Source: Pedobacter jejuensis (lineage in GTDB: Bacteria; Bacteroidota; Bacteroidia; Sphingobacteriales; Sphingobacteriaceae). Taken from it: a stretch of 64,000 nt of DNA. Below the pieces are notes generated by a model. That model did not search any database and was not told the origin of the DNA. It saw only the letters and a list, made by a program, of their open reading frames with translations. The stretch lies in the NCBI RefSeq assembly GCF_003725795.1, contig NZ_RBEE01000023.1, positions 186,001 to 250,000 on the forward strand, given 5' to 3'. Shown here one piece after another: positions 36,273 through 45,276 of this stretch; the first letter of the stretch is position 1; every line of letters starts with the position of its first letter. The position numbers were made by a program, and so were the translations under genes.

Positions 36273-36340
36273 TTCGGTGAGTCATTTTATTTTCCCCTTC
36301 AACTCACCGAATCACTCACCAGTGATATGTTAGTGAGTAG
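36273..36340. promoter_or_regulatory. Cluster of gtgagt/actcac inverted repeats upstream of the integrase remnant
   Basis: ttcggtgagt (36,273-36,282) and actcaccgaa (36,302-36,311) form a perfect 10-bp inverted repeat. Further copies cactcacc and agtgagt follow within 30 bases. Its place between the tRNA 3' end and the integrase gene suggests arm-type integrase or excisionase sites, or an operator. Confidence 0.45.
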
Positions 36341-36364
36341 ATAAAAAGGTGCCCTCAGTGAACG

Positions 36365-36400
36365 AAAAAAGCCTGCAATCATTCGATTTGCAGGCTTTTA
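36365..36400 (-). terminator. Hairpin terminator downstream of tRNA-Ser
   Basis: gcctgcaa (36,371-36,378) pairs with ttgcaggc (36,388-36,395), flanked by an A-run on the left and ttttagag on the right. On the - strand it reads as stem then T-run and can end the tRNA transcript. Confidence 0.65.
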
Positions 36401-36420
36401 GAGGCTTTTACACCGTTTTG

Positions 36421-36510
36421 GCGGAGAGTGGGGGATTCGAACCCGCGGACCCTTTAACAAGTCAACAGTTTTCAAGACTGCCGCAATCGACCACTCTGCC
36501 AACTCTCCGC
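36421..36510 (-). tRNA. tRNA-Ser(UGA)
   Basis: On the - strand the gene reads gcggagagttggcagagtgg ... gttcgaatcccccactctccgc. The 7-bp acceptor stem gcggaga/tctccgc pairs exactly. The anticodon loop is cttgaaa with anticodon tga, the variable arm is long as in class II tRNAs, and the T loop ttcgaat is standard. No CCA is encoded. It marks the boundary between the accessory and core halves. Confidence 0.95.
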
Positions 36511-36602
36511 GACAAAAGTACAAATCCCATTTAAATCTGCAAATAGTGATTGCGTTTTTTTTCTAAAAAGTTGATAATTGCTTAACACAGAGAGAGAAAA
36601 AA

Positions 36603-37592
36603 TTATTTCTTGGTAATATTATCCTCAATTGAAGCCGTTTTTTTGAATAAATTGAAGGTGGGACGAAGGATTTTAACGCTTCTTTTGCTCACATCAACGC
36701 TTGCATTTAGCTCAAATCCGATTAATAAGATTAAAGAATTTAAGTAAAGCCAAATCATAACCACAATTAATGTCCCGATTGAGCCATAAACTTTGTTGTA
36801 AGAGCCGAAGTTATTAATGTAAAATGAAAAGCCCCAAATCGTTAAAAATGCCAAAATAGTGGCCAGCCATGAACCTGCACTAAAAAGCTTCCATTTTTTT
36901 GCATGTGATGGTCCGTAACGGTACAAAATCGAAATCGTTATAAAATACAAAACCGTCAAAAGTGTCCATCTGGTGAGCTGTATGGCGTAAACAGCGAGGC
37001 TATCTTTTATGTGTAGTTCTGTTTTAATATAATTCAAAAGCAATTCTCCAATTGCCATTGCACTAATGCATAATATAACAGAGAAAAAGATTGTCATGGT
37101 TAAAACCAAAGCAATTATCCGCTGTTTTATCCAACTTCTAGTTTCGATGACTAATGAGGCTTTATTAAATGCCTTCATTAAATTTTTAACACCGTTTGTC
37201 GCAAAAAATATAGCGGATAAAAAACCGAAGGATAGTAAACCTTTATTTTGGTTTTTAACGATGTCTTTTAAGGTTACCTCAAACGCTTCGAATGCATTGT
37301 GTGGTAATATCAGTTCGATTAAGCTTAATAGCTTGTCTTGAAAGCCCGATATCGGTATAAATGGTATTAGTGTGAACAAGAAGATAATGCTTGGAAATAT
37401 AGCAAGCATAAAGCTATACGCAAGAGAAGAGGATTTATTAACTAATGACTCTTTGCCAATTTCTTTAAAAAAGAAGGTTGCAACAGTATAGAGCGGAAGC
37501 GGACTAAAACCAGGCAATACACAACCTTTAGACCATTCAATAAAATTTGAATAGAATTTAAGATGTAATAATTGCCTGTGTAACCATTCCAT
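36603..37592 (-). CDS. YihY/BrkB-family inner membrane protein
   Basis: 329 residues, six predicted membrane helices. Family features: SSLAYSFMLAIFPSIIFLFT, LLSFGFLSAIFFATNGVKNL, YRYGPSHAKKWKLFSAGSWL, GFSFYINNFGSYNKVYGSIG and LILLIGFELNASV. Function is not settled in the family (once called RNase BN; often 'virulence factor BrkB'). It starts eight bases after the thioesterase stop, forming one - strand operon with thioesterase, mltG and the PASTA protein. Confidence 0.92.
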   Translation of the reverse strand: MEWLHRQLLHLKFYSNFIEWSKGCVLPGFSPLPLYTVATFFFKEIGKESLVNKSSSLAYSFMLAIFPSIIFLFTLIPFIPISGFQDKLLSLIELILPHNAFEAFEVTLKDIVKNQNKGLLSFGFLSAIFFATNGVKNLMKAFNKASLVIETRSWIKQRIIALVLTMTIFFSVILCISAMAIGELLLNYIKTELHIKDSLAVYAIQLTRWTLLTVLYFITISILYRYGPSHAKKWKLFSAGSWLATILAFLTIWGFSFYINNFGSYNKVYGSIGTLIVVMIWLYLNSLILLIGFELNASVDVSKRSVKILRPTFNLFKKTASIEDNITKK

Positions 37593-37600
37593 TTTAAGTA

Positions 37601-38008
37601 TTAATTAAAAAATGCCGATATTTTTTTCATAAAATTTTCGGGAGGATTTGTTGGTTTACCTTTCTTCATATCAACAAATACGAGTGTTGTTGCACCAATG
37701 TTAATGAGTTCATCTTTCTCATTATACAATTCATATTCAAAATAAATACGAATGCCTGGTAATACGTTAACAATAGTTTTAACGGTAATTTCCTGATCGT
37801 AGTGGGCAGGTTTAATGTATTTACATTTTAATTCCAATACAGGCATCATAATGCCTTCAGCTTCCATAGAGCTGTAGCTCATACCTAAGCTACGCAACAT
37901 TTCAACTCTACCTACCTCGTAATATTGGGCATAATTGCCGTAATACATATATCCCATTTGGTCGGTTTCACCATAACGAACCCTTATTTTAGTTGTGTGG
38001 CTGTACAT
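37601..38008 (-). CDS. YbgC/FadM-type acyl-CoA thioesterase
   Basis: 135-residue single hot-dog domain of the 4-hydroxybenzoyl-CoA thioesterase type. The active-site Asp is in RYGETDQMGYMYYGNYAQYY and the following EVGRVEMLRSLGMSY helix is family-typical. It hydrolyses short or medium acyl-CoA esters, and in other bacteria it is linked to the Tol-Pal system or lipid metabolism. Its start overlaps the mltG stop by one base (TAATG). Confidence 0.92.
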   Translation of the reverse strand: MYSHTTKIRVRYGETDQMGYMYYGNYAQYYEVGRVEMLRSLGMSYSSMEAEGIMMPVLELKCKYIKPAHYDQEITVKTIVNVLPGIRIYFEYELYNEKDELINIGATTLVFVDMKKGKPTNPPENFMKKISAFFN

Positions 38009-39063
38009 TATTTAAAAATGTTTCTTTTATTTAAAGCCTCACGATATTTTTTAGCATTTATTTCATGCTGTTGTTTGGTTACTGCAAAATTGTGGTACCC
38101 AGAGAAGTCTTCTTTCGCACACATGTAAATGTAATCGTTTTGGTCGCGATTTAATACCGCGTCAATTGCATTTATGCTCGGCATCATGATAGGTCCAGGA
38201 GGCAGTCCTGCGTATTTGTATGTATTGTATAATGATTGTACTTGTAAAAGTTTATTGGTAACACGTTTCACCGTGAAATCATTGTTAGCAAATATTACGG
38301 TTGGGTCTGCCTGTAGTAAAACACCTTTGTTTAATCGATTTAAATATAAGCCTGCAATAATGGGCATTTCCTTATCATATAATGCCTCTGCATCAACTAT
38401 CGAAGCTAAGGTATAAACCTGTGCAGGTGTTAAATTTAAGCTTGAAGCTTTTTGTTTACGCTCGGCAGTCCAAAAGTTATTATATTCTTTATGCATGCGC
38501 TCGAAAAACTCTATTGGCGAAACATTCCAATACATTTCATAAGTATTTGGAATAAACATAGCATAAACATTATCCTGGTTAAAGCCATATTTTGAAATGA
38601 GTGGGGTAGAATTGAGTACGCTTATGAAGCTTAAAGAATCTGCCTCTAAGTTGCTCGCCAAATAAGCCGCAAAGTCTTCCTTTTTACGGATGTTTTGAAA
38701 TTTCAATTTTACCGGTTCTTGATTACCTGCCTTTATCAAATTGATAAGCGTTCGGTTGGTCATTCCTTTCCTCAAACGATAACGGCCGGGCTTAACATTA
38801 CCCGTTAAGTTCATTTTCCCTGCTGCGGTTTCAAATGAAGAAACACTTTTAACAATATCTTTTGTCTTCAAATTTTCTACCAATGCGTTATAATCAGAAT
38901 TGGTTTTTATGTATAGGTATTTTTGATTATCCGTAACATTTGGAGCGAAATATACTTTGTATAAATTTCCTGCAAAGTATCCTGCAATTAGAATTACTAC
39001 TACTGCTATAATTAATGCAGCTTTTTTACCGCCGCTCATTTTATTTTTTACTACTTCAGTCAT
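38008..39063 (-). CDS. mltG: Endolytic murein transglycosylase MltG
   Basis: 351 residues with one N-terminal membrane helix (AALIIAVVVILIAGYFAG), a LysM-like region, and the YceG catalytic domain. The motif YTLASIVDAEALYDKEMPII then AGLYLNRLNKGVLLQADPTV matches MltG; the catalytic Glu is the E of VDAEA. It cleaves nascent glycan strands and sets their length. The neighbouring PASTA gene makes a cell-wall context. Confidence 0.94.
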   Translation of the reverse strand: MTEVVKNKMSGGKKAALIIAVVVILIAGYFAGNLYKVYFAPNVTDNQKYLYIKTNSDYNALVENLKTKDIVKSVSSFETAAGKMNLTGNVKPGRYRLRKGMTNRTLINLIKAGNQEPVKLKFQNIRKKEDFAAYLASNLEADSLSFISVLNSTPLISKYGFNQDNVYAMFIPNTYEMYWNVSPIEFFERMHKEYNNFWTAERKQKASSLNLTPAQVYTLASIVDAEALYDKEMPIIAGLYLNRLNKGVLLQADPTVIFANNDFTVKRVTNKLLQVQSLYNTYKYAGLPPGPIMMPSINAIDAVLNRDQNDYIYMCAKEDFSGYHNFAVTKQQHEINAKKYREALNKRNIFK

Positions 39064-39080
39064 TATGTTTCGATGCGAAT

Positions 39081-39851
39081 TTATAATTGCTTGTTAGATA
39101 ACGTGATATTAATTTTTGTGCCGATGGTAACTTTAGTTATAGAATCTGCAGGCATTGGGTCCTGTTTGGTGATAACTGCATTCGCACTATCCGTTATCGT
39201 TCCTTCATATAAAATATTACCCAGGGTAAGTGCAGAACCTTTTAAACTAAATTTAGCTTCATCAATAGTTAAGCCAAGCAATTGAGGTATATCTACATCC
39301 TGGTTCCCACGTCCATCACCCAATACCAGATTGATTCTTGACCCAACCGGAATGGTTTCTCCTGCTTGTATTGGCTGTCCGCCGAAGCTTGCTTCTAAAA
39401 CAACATCAAGACTTACATCTGCTTTGTATGTGGTATCGCCTAGCTTTAACCTCGAACTTTCTATAATTGCCTGTGCCTCTCTTAAAGTTTTAAATGCAAT
39501 ATCAGGAAACTTAGTATTGGGAATGTTTCCGGCGTTTATTGTTAAATAGATGGTTCTATTATCTTTAACAAATGTATTTGGATCAGGGTCTTGGTCGATA
39601 ACTATTCCCGCAGGTTGGTCTAAAATAAAAACAGAATCTACCTCATATTTAAGTCCGGCTTCTTCCAGTTTTACAACTGCATCAGTAAAAGAAAGTCCTT
39701 TTACCATTGGTACATTTAACCCTTGCCCGTGTTTGGTGTAAAATCTTAAACTAAAAAAGGCAACTAGTAACAGTACAAATACGGTAATAACAGCTGCTAA
39801 TATGGTCTTTCTGAAAGAACTGGTTTTTAAATAATCTATAAATTTAGACAT
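39081..39851 (-). CDS. Membrane-anchored PASTA-domain protein
   Basis: 256 residues: a short cytoplasmic tail, one membrane helix (ILAAVITVFVLLLVAFFSLR), then three PASTA repeats. These are VPMVKGLSFTDAVVKLEEAG, FPDIAFKTLREAQAIIESSR and IPQLLGLTIDEAKFSLKGSA. PASTA domains bind muropeptides or uncross-linked peptidoglycan. There is no kinase or transpeptidase domain, as is usual for this protein in Bacteroidota. Divergent from ddl. Confidence 0.93.
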   Translation of the reverse strand: MSKFIDYLKTSSFRKTILAAVITVFVLLLVAFFSLRFYTKHGQGLNVPMVKGLSFTDAVVKLEEAGLKYEVDSVFILDQPAGIVIDQDPDPNTFVKDNRTIYLTINAGNIPNTKFPDIAFKTLREAQAIIESSRLKLGDTTYKADVSLDVVLEASFGGQPIQAGETIPVGSRINLVLGDGRGNQDVDIPQLLGLTIDEAKFSLKGSALTLGNILYEGTITDSANAVITKQDPMPADSITKVTIGTKINITLSNKQL

Positions 39852-40066
39852 GAATCTTAAATTCTGTGGTTAATGCTATAAACTCAAATGTAGTTATTTT
39901 CATTATTGAATATGCGATTTTTGAATTATTGCATGCACTGCTTTTAGCAAATACAATACCATCTAATGTTATTTCTCCAATTCAAAATTAAATATTGCTC
40001 AAAGATATTTATATTTTTGAAGATATATTTACATCAATTTCTATTTCTAAAAAAGGATTTTATAAC

Positions 40067-41053
40067 ATGAAAAAAACGATTGCATTGCTAACAGGCGGTA
40101 CCACAGGCGAATGGGTTGTTTCAGTAAAAAGTGCAGCTACAATTGCTCAAAATATTGATACCAATCTATACGATGTTTATAAAATTATGCTAAATGATAA
40201 TGGCTGGTTTTACGAACCGGCTGATTCTTTTAAAATAGAAGTAGACAAAAACGATTTTTCGTTAAATTTTGATGGACGAAAAATTAAGTTCGATGGTGTG
40301 TTTATTGCCATTCACGGTTCGCCGGGTGAGGATGGGAAATTGCAAGGCTATTTTGATATGCTTCATATTCCATACACTACTTGCGATGCTTTAACTTCAT
40401 CAATAACGATGAATAAAGGTTATACCAAATCCATTGTTGCAGGAATCGACAATTTATACACGGCTAAATCCATCCAAATTTTTAAAAATGAAAATTACGA
40501 TTTAAAGCAAATTAAACAAGACTTACGATTACCATATTTTGTAAAACCCAATAGTGGTGGTAGTAGTATTGGGATGAGTAAAGTAAAACATGCCGATGAT
40601 TTGGAAAGTGCTTTAGAAAAGGCATTTAAAGAAGATACACAGGTATTGATTGAGGAGTTTGTAAGCGGGAGGGAATTTTCTATTGGAGTTTTTAAGGCTA
40701 AAGGAGAAATTACGGTTTTACCAACTACTGAAGTTATCCCCGAAAATGAGTTTTTTGATTATGAGGCCAAATATACTCCAGGCGCAACTCAAGAAATTAC
40801 ACCAGGTGAAATGACTGAAGAAGAATTTGCACGAGTTCATCAAATTGTAAAAGATGTTTACAGTAAGCTAAATTGTAGGGGAGTAGTTAGGATAGATTAT
40901 TTCCTGGAGGATGAAACAGGTAAATTTTATTTCATTGAGATAAATACAATTCCTGGGCAAACTGCCACAAGCTTTATTCCACAACAAGTGGCGGCAATGG
41001 GATTATCTTTAAAAGAATTTTATACAGGCTTGATGAAGGAAACTTTAGGCTAA
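40067..41053 (+). CDS. ddl: D-alanine--D-alanine ligase
   Basis: 328 residues from ATG 40,067, which has an aagga site about 12 bases upstream; the frame continues upstream to 39,995 but those residues are not family-like. The N-terminal domain is LLTGGTTGEWVVSVKSAATI. The ATP-grasp motifs are PYFVKPNSGGSSIGMSKV, LIEEFVSGREFSIGVF and GKFYFIEINTIPGQTATS (Mg-binding Glu and Asn). It makes the D-Ala-D-Ala dipeptide for peptidoglycan. Confidence 0.95.
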   Translation: MKKTIALLTGGTTGEWVVSVKSAATIAQNIDTNLYDVYKIMLNDNGWFYEPADSFKIEVDKNDFSLNFDGRKIKFDGVFIAIHGSPGEDGKLQGYFDMLHIPYTTCDALTSSITMNKGYTKSIVAGIDNLYTAKSIQIFKNENYDLKQIKQDLRLPYFVKPNSGGSSIGMSKVKHADDLESALEKAFKEDTQVLIEEFVSGREFSIGVFKAKGEITVLPTTEVIPENEFFDYEAKYTPGATQEITPGEMTEEEFARVHQIVKDVYSKLNCRGVVRIDYFLEDETGKFYFIEINTIPGQTATSFIPQQVAAMGLSLKEFYTGLMKETLG

Positions 41054-41076
41054 AAATAGTTTTTTGTAACTGCCAG

Positions 41077-41658
41077 ATGTATATTCAACAATTAATTGAT
41101 AAAGGATTTCCGATAAAAAGCGTTCTTAAAGATTCGATTATTTACGAACCTGGTATGAAACCACGCTTTGTTTATTTTATTAAAAGTGGTGAAATACGAA
41201 TGGTTACGGTTAGCGAAGAAGGAAAAGAATTCATTCAAGGGGTTTTTAAAAGCGGACAATATTTTGGAGAGCCTGCATTGTTGGTAAATAGGCCATATCT
41301 GGCATTTACAATTGCCAATAAAAATTCAGAATTAATTGCCTTAGGAAGAGATGATTTCTTTAAACTATTGAAAAGTGATTCTGATTTTAGTATGGATTTA
41401 ATTAAGGTTTTAAGCAATAGACTTTTTTATAAATCAATGATGCTGGAAGAACTGGCGAATGAAAAAGCTGAACATCGGTTAGAAACCATTATAAATTATT
41501 TATTTACCGATTTAGCAAAAGGCGATAGCTTAAATGTTACCCGACAAGATCTTGCTGATATGACAGGTCTGCGTGTTGAAACCGTAATTAGAGGTGTTAA
41601 ATTGCTAGCTGATAAAGGATTAATTCTGCTTCATAAAGGAAAAATTATAAAGAAATAA
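41077..41658 (+). CDS. Crp/Fnr-family transcriptional regulator
   Basis: 193 residues: a cyclic-nucleotide-binding-like beta-barrel (IIYEPGMKPRFVYFIKSGEI, GQYFGEPALLVNRPYLAFT), a dimer helix and a C-terminal winged helix (LNVTRQDLADMTGLRVETVI then RGVKLLADKGLI). No Fnr cysteine cluster is seen. Starts 23 bases after ddl and may be cotranscribed. Signal and targets unknown. Confidence 0.92.
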   Translation: MYIQQLIDKGFPIKSVLKDSIIYEPGMKPRFVYFIKSGEIRMVTVSEEGKEFIQGVFKSGQYFGEPALLVNRPYLAFTIANKNSELIALGRDDFFKLLKSDSDFSMDLIKVLSNRLFYKSMMLEELANEKAEHRLETIINYLFTDLAKGDSLNVTRQDLADMTGLRVETVIRGVKLLADKGLILLHKGKIIKK

Positions 41659-41771
41659 TCAATTCAAAACCCTTATAACATTTGGCGTTTTTTACTGTTC
41701 TTAAATATGATACAGATCATAATTATTCAGTTTTTTAAGGATTAGCTTTGCATCAATAAATAAGATAGATT

Positions 41772-42170
41772 ATGGCAGAGTTATCAAAATTTCAGGCTGT
41801 TATACAATGTAAATGCCCACGTTGCCGCAAAGGAGATATTTTTTCTGGAAATGCTTATGCGTTTAAACTGCAAAAAACGAATGTAAATTGCCCGGTTTGT
41901 AATTTAAAATTTGAAAGAGAACCTGGTTTTTTTTATGTTTCGATGTTTGTGAGTTATGCTATGAATGTTGCTGAAATTATAACAATCGGCGTAGCTTCAT
42001 ACGTTTTAGGTTTGGAGCTGGTGTACGAAAATTTATGGTATTACGTCGGTTTAATCCTTGTTGGTGTGCTACTGCTTTCTCCAATAAATTACCGTTATTC
42101 CAGAGTTATTCTTCTGCATTGGTTAACACCAGGATTAGGCTACGTTCCTGGTAGTGGAGATAAAAAATAA
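41772..42170 (+). CDS. DUF983 membrane protein with zinc-ribbon-like cysteines
   Basis: 132 residues. Two CxxC pairs (CKCPRCRKGDIF and CPVCNLKFEREPGFFY) precede two membrane helices (MNVAEIITIGVASYVLGLEL; LWYYVGLILVGVLLLSPINY). This is the DUF983 architecture, found downstream of many respiratory or regulatory genes, with unknown function. Confidence 0.92.
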   Translation: MAELSKFQAVIQCKCPRCRKGDIFSGNAYAFKLQKTNVNCPVCNLKFEREPGFFYVSMFVSYAMNVAEIITIGVASYVLGLELVYENLWYYVGLILVGVLLLSPINYRYSRVILLHWLTPGLGYVPGSGDKK

Positions 42171-42514
42171 ATGAGACTTATTTGCTTCATGATTTAGCCC
42201 CAGTTTTTTAGTAGACAAAAAAGAAATTTTTATGTTGAAAATAAATAAAATAACATTATTTATTTATCTAATTTTTAATAAGTTATAATGTTTATATCAA
42301 GTTGAATTTTCTAATCTGAGTTCGATTCTTAACTTAATATTTTGCTTTTTTATCGCCGTATTGCTTGTAAGATACCTCATGCCGAATTTATTTCGTCATC
42401 TTTCCTGCAACAAAGACCCTGAAATAAATTCAGGTTGACGTTAACTATAAAACAAATCAGCTTATAAATAATGTTAAAGAAAATTAATAATTGAAATCAG
42501 GTTACTAGTTTAAA
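42171..42514. other. 344-bp AT-rich gap between converging genes
   Basis: No credible ORF. Apart from the palindrome at 42,376-42,440 I see nothing structured. Confidence 0.6.
42376..42440. repeat. Palindromic element of a second family
   Basis: tcatgccgaatttatttcg pairs with ctgaaataaattcaggttga across a loop of about 20 bases. The outer ends (tcatgccg / ggttgacg) resemble REP-like elements that start with gtcat and end with atgac, but the core differs from the cattgcgagg family of the accessory half. Confidence 0.7.
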
Positions 42515-43288
42515 TTAATTCCCAGTTATCAACTTAACTAAAGCTCTTACTTTTTCAACAGATGTTAGTTCATATTGATACTCATCTTCAATACTTCCCA
42601 TTTTCGTCTGCGTATTTCTGAATATCATTTGGCTATTTACAAAGCTTTTAGCTGAGGCGTGAAATTCTGTTGCTCCGGTTCTTAGCATCAGTTCTTGAAT
42701 ATTATCTTTATTTATTCCTGCACCAGGCATAATTGAAATTCGTCCATTTGCTTTTTGGATTAATTGTGCCAAAACATCAGCACCCTCAATTGCAGAGTTT
42801 GCGCCTCCTGAAGATAGTACACGTACAACTCCTAAATCTATTAAATCTTCTAAAGCTTTATTCATATCGTTGCTCATATCAAAAGCCCTATGAAAAGCTA
42901 CTGGCAAAGGTTTAGCTAACTCAATTAATTCAGCACAGCGAGGTTTATCTATATGTCCATCTGCTGTTAATATTCCGATAACAATGCCATTACAATTTAA
43001 TGATTTACAGATTTTTATATCTTCTTTCATCAAGTTAAATTCAAGGTCTGAATACAAAAAGTCACCACCTCTAGGACGAATTATCGGCCAAATCTCTATG
43101 GTGAGGTTTTTTTTAGCCAGTGCAATTTGTCCATAACTTGGTGTGGTTCCACCTTCGGCCAGATTATCACAAAATTCTACTCTTTTAGCACCACCAATTT
43201 GTGCTGCCAAAGCAGATTCGTAGCCATTTGCACATACTTCTAATATTCTTATAACTCCCAATGGAGGCTTTGAATGTACAGCGTTCAT
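42515..43288 (-). CDS. cutC: CutC-family TIM-barrel protein
   Basis: 257 residues. Family motifs: RILEVCANGYESALAAQIGG, AKRVEFCDNLAEGGTTPSYG, IIRPRGGDFLYSDLEFNLMK, HRAFDMSNDMNKALEDLIDL and RVLSSGGANSAIEGADVLAQ. Annotated as copper homeostasis protein, though the role is disputed; the fold is a sugar-isomerase-like barrel. The next gene upstream is a glycosylasparaginase, so a glycan-catabolic context is possible. Confidence 0.94.
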   Translation of the reverse strand: MNAVHSKPPLGVIRILEVCANGYESALAAQIGGAKRVEFCDNLAEGGTTPSYGQIALAKKNLTIEIWPIIRPRGGDFLYSDLEFNLMKEDIKICKSLNCNGIVIGILTADGHIDKPRCAELIELAKPLPVAFHRAFDMSNDMNKALEDLIDLGVVRVLSSGGANSAIEGADVLAQLIQKANGRISIMPGAGINKDNIQELMLRTGATEFHASAKSFVNSQMIFRNTQTKMGSIEDEYQYELTSVEKVRALVKLITGN

Positions 43289-43357
43289 GTTATTTTAAAA
43301 AAATTAATTGTTCTGTCTTTTGAAGCAGTTCATTGATTAGATAGTGGTTTCGGGAGA

Positions 43358-44392
43358 TTAATAGTAACTTTTCCCTTTGATGAGCAAATCTTGTTTTTCA
43401 GCATTACAAACTGCATAGCTAAATCCTTGCTGAATGGCATAAGCACCATATTCGCCTTTTTTATTGATGGCTAAAAAACCCACCTGAATGTTCTTTGCAG
43501 TTTCTGGTTTTTTCTTTATAATGCGCATAACGGCTTCTTTACAAGCAGCTTCTGGGGTGTAGCCTTGTCGCATAAGTTCAACTACTAAAAACGACCCAAC
43601 ATTACGAACAACTTCTTCTCCAACACCTGTAGAAGTAGCTCCTCCAACCTCATTATCAACAAATAAGCCTGCACCAATTATGGGGCTGTCGCCAATTCTG
43701 CCATGTAATTTATATGCCATTCCACTTGTTGTACAAGCACCAGAAATATTTCCTTTCGCATCTATGGCTAACATGCCAATCGTATCATGATTGTATTGGT
43801 TTCCAGGTAATTTTTGAGGTGCAGCTTTGTCGTAAAGCTTATTCTCAATATTCATTACAGGTTCATACTTGGCAGTTTTAAGCCATTCTTTCCAGGCTTT
43901 TTCGCTAGATGGTGTAAGCAGATTTTCTTTTTTAAAGCCTTGTTCTAAAGCAAATTGTAGTGCTCCATCTCCAGCAAGCATTACGTGAGGAGTTTTTTCC
44001 ATAACCTTTCGTGCAACAGAAATCGGATGTTTAATATGTTCTAAAGCTAAAACAGCTCCACAATTTCCGAGTTCATCCATGATGCAAGCATCTAATGTAA
44101 CTTTACCATCTCTATCTGGTAAACCTCCATAACCTACTGATTGATTTTTTTCATCGGCTTCTGGTACCCAAACGCCTTGTTCAACAGCATCAAGCGATTT
44201 ACCACCTTTTGATAGAACTTTCCAGGCATCTGCATTAGCTGCAATGCCGAAATCCCAGGTAGAAATTACAATGGGCAAATTTGCTGGTTTGTTTGGTTGA
44301 GATGGCAAAACATTGGCCATGCTGGTTTTATCAAGTGCTAATAAGCCTGCTGAAAGAGCAGAGGCTTTTATAAATTTACGACGATTAAACAT
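43358..44392 (-). CDS. N4-(beta-N-acetylglucosaminyl)-L-asparaginase
   Basis: 344 residues with a Tat-type leader (NRRKFIKASALSAGLLALD). It is an N-terminal-nucleophile hydrolase: the precursor is expected to be cut before the Thr in NHDTIGMLAIDAKGNISGAC to give the active subunits. GRIGDSPIIGAGLFVDNEVG and GATSTGVGEEVVRNVGSFLV are the substrate-site motifs. It splits the GlcNAc-Asn link of glycoproteins after proteolysis. The Tat leader places it in the periplasm. Confidence 0.93.
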   Translation of the reverse strand: MFNRRKFIKASALSAGLLALDKTSMANVLPSQPNKPANLPIVISTWDFGIAANADAWKVLSKGGKSLDAVEQGVWVPEADEKNQSVGYGGLPDRDGKVTLDACIMDELGNCGAVLALEHIKHPISVARKVMEKTPHVMLAGDGALQFALEQGFKKENLLTPSSEKAWKEWLKTAKYEPVMNIENKLYDKAAPQKLPGNQYNHDTIGMLAIDAKGNISGACTTSGMAYKLHGRIGDSPIIGAGLFVDNEVGGATSTGVGEEVVRNVGSFLVVELMRQGYTPEAACKEAVMRIIKKKPETAKNIQVGFLAINKKGEYGAYAIQQGFSYAVCNAEKQDLLIKGKSYY

Positions 44393-44449
44393 CTGTTTGG
44401 TGATGATTTTTTTAGGTTAATATTTTAAGTATTGCCAATTATATCTGTA

Positions 44450-45253
44450 TTACTCTATTTGGAATTTATCAGCATCTTTTAAAAATGGGAACTGGCGCCT
44501 TATTTTTACCAATTCTTCATAATTTATGGTAACGGTGTACATATCTTCATCTTCGGGTTTGTAATAAACTGTGCTTCCATAAGGGTCGATGACCATAGAA
44601 TGTCCTCCGTGATAAACTTGATTTCCATCATGTCCAACACGATTTACAGCAATTACATAGCTTTGATTTTCTATTGCTCTTGCAGGAATTAAAGCTCGCC
44701 AATGTGCCGAACGCTTGTCTGGCCAACTTGCAACGATTAATAAAATATCATATTCTTCGTTAACATTGCGCAACCAAACCGGGAAACGTAAATCATAACA
44801 AACCGCAAGTCTTATTTTCCAGCCTTTTAATTCTACAATAAGTTTATCACTTCCAGAGCTAAAATTTTTGTCTTCATCACCCAAACCAAATAAGTGGCGT
44901 TTATCATAATATTTATGGTCGCCATTTTGCTCCATCCATACCAGGCGATTATAATATTTGTCGTTTTCTCTAATTATTAAACTTCCGGTAACAACACAAT
45001 TGTATTGATTTGCCATTTTCTGCATCCACTGCATGGTTTTTCCGCCCATTTCTTCGGATAATGCTTCCGAATTCATACTAAAGCCGCTGTTAAACATTTC
45101 GGGAAGAACGATTAAATCCGTTTTTTCTCTAACGCCCATAGATAACCGCAAGGCTAAATTCAGAAGGTTTTTTTCTATGTTTTCCCAAAAAAGGTAGGCC
45201 TGAAAAATCGTTACTTTCAGGTTTTCTATTTGGGTGTAAATAGGTGTTTCCAT
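44450..45253 (-). CDS. Omega-amidase, nitrilase superfamily (YafV-like)
   Basis: 267 residues with the Glu-Lys-Cys triad: Glu in DLIVLPEMFNSGFSMN, Lys in YYDKRHLFGLGDEDKNFSSG and Cys in IRLAVCYDLRFPVWLRN. The YafV/NIT2-like subgroup deaminates alpha-ketoglutaramate and similar omega-amides. It lies 23 bases downstream of a methionine/glutamine-type aminotransferase gene, the combination expected for the transaminase/omega-amidase step of methionine salvage. Confidence 0.9.
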   Translation of the reverse strand: METPIYTQIENLKVTIFQAYLFWENIEKNLLNLALRLSMGVREKTDLIVLPEMFNSGFSMNSEALSEEMGGKTMQWMQKMANQYNCVVTGSLIIRENDKYYNRLVWMEQNGDHKYYDKRHLFGLGDEDKNFSSGSDKLIVELKGWKIRLAVCYDLRFPVWLRNVNEEYDILLIVASWPDKRSAHWRALIPARAIENQSYVIAVNRVGHDGNQVYHGGHSMVIDPYGSTVYYKPEDEDMYTVTINYEELVKIRRQFPFLKDADKFQIE

Positions 45254-45276
45254 AAGTTAGGGGTTAGGGACGATGA

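Noticed and set aside
36349..36534. + strand ORF across the tRNA-Ser gene
   Set aside because: It overlaps the terminator and the tRNA entirely on the opposite strand.
39995..40066. Upstream extension of ddl
   Set aside because: The extra 24 residues are not family-like, and the ATG at 40,067 has a good ribosome binding site.
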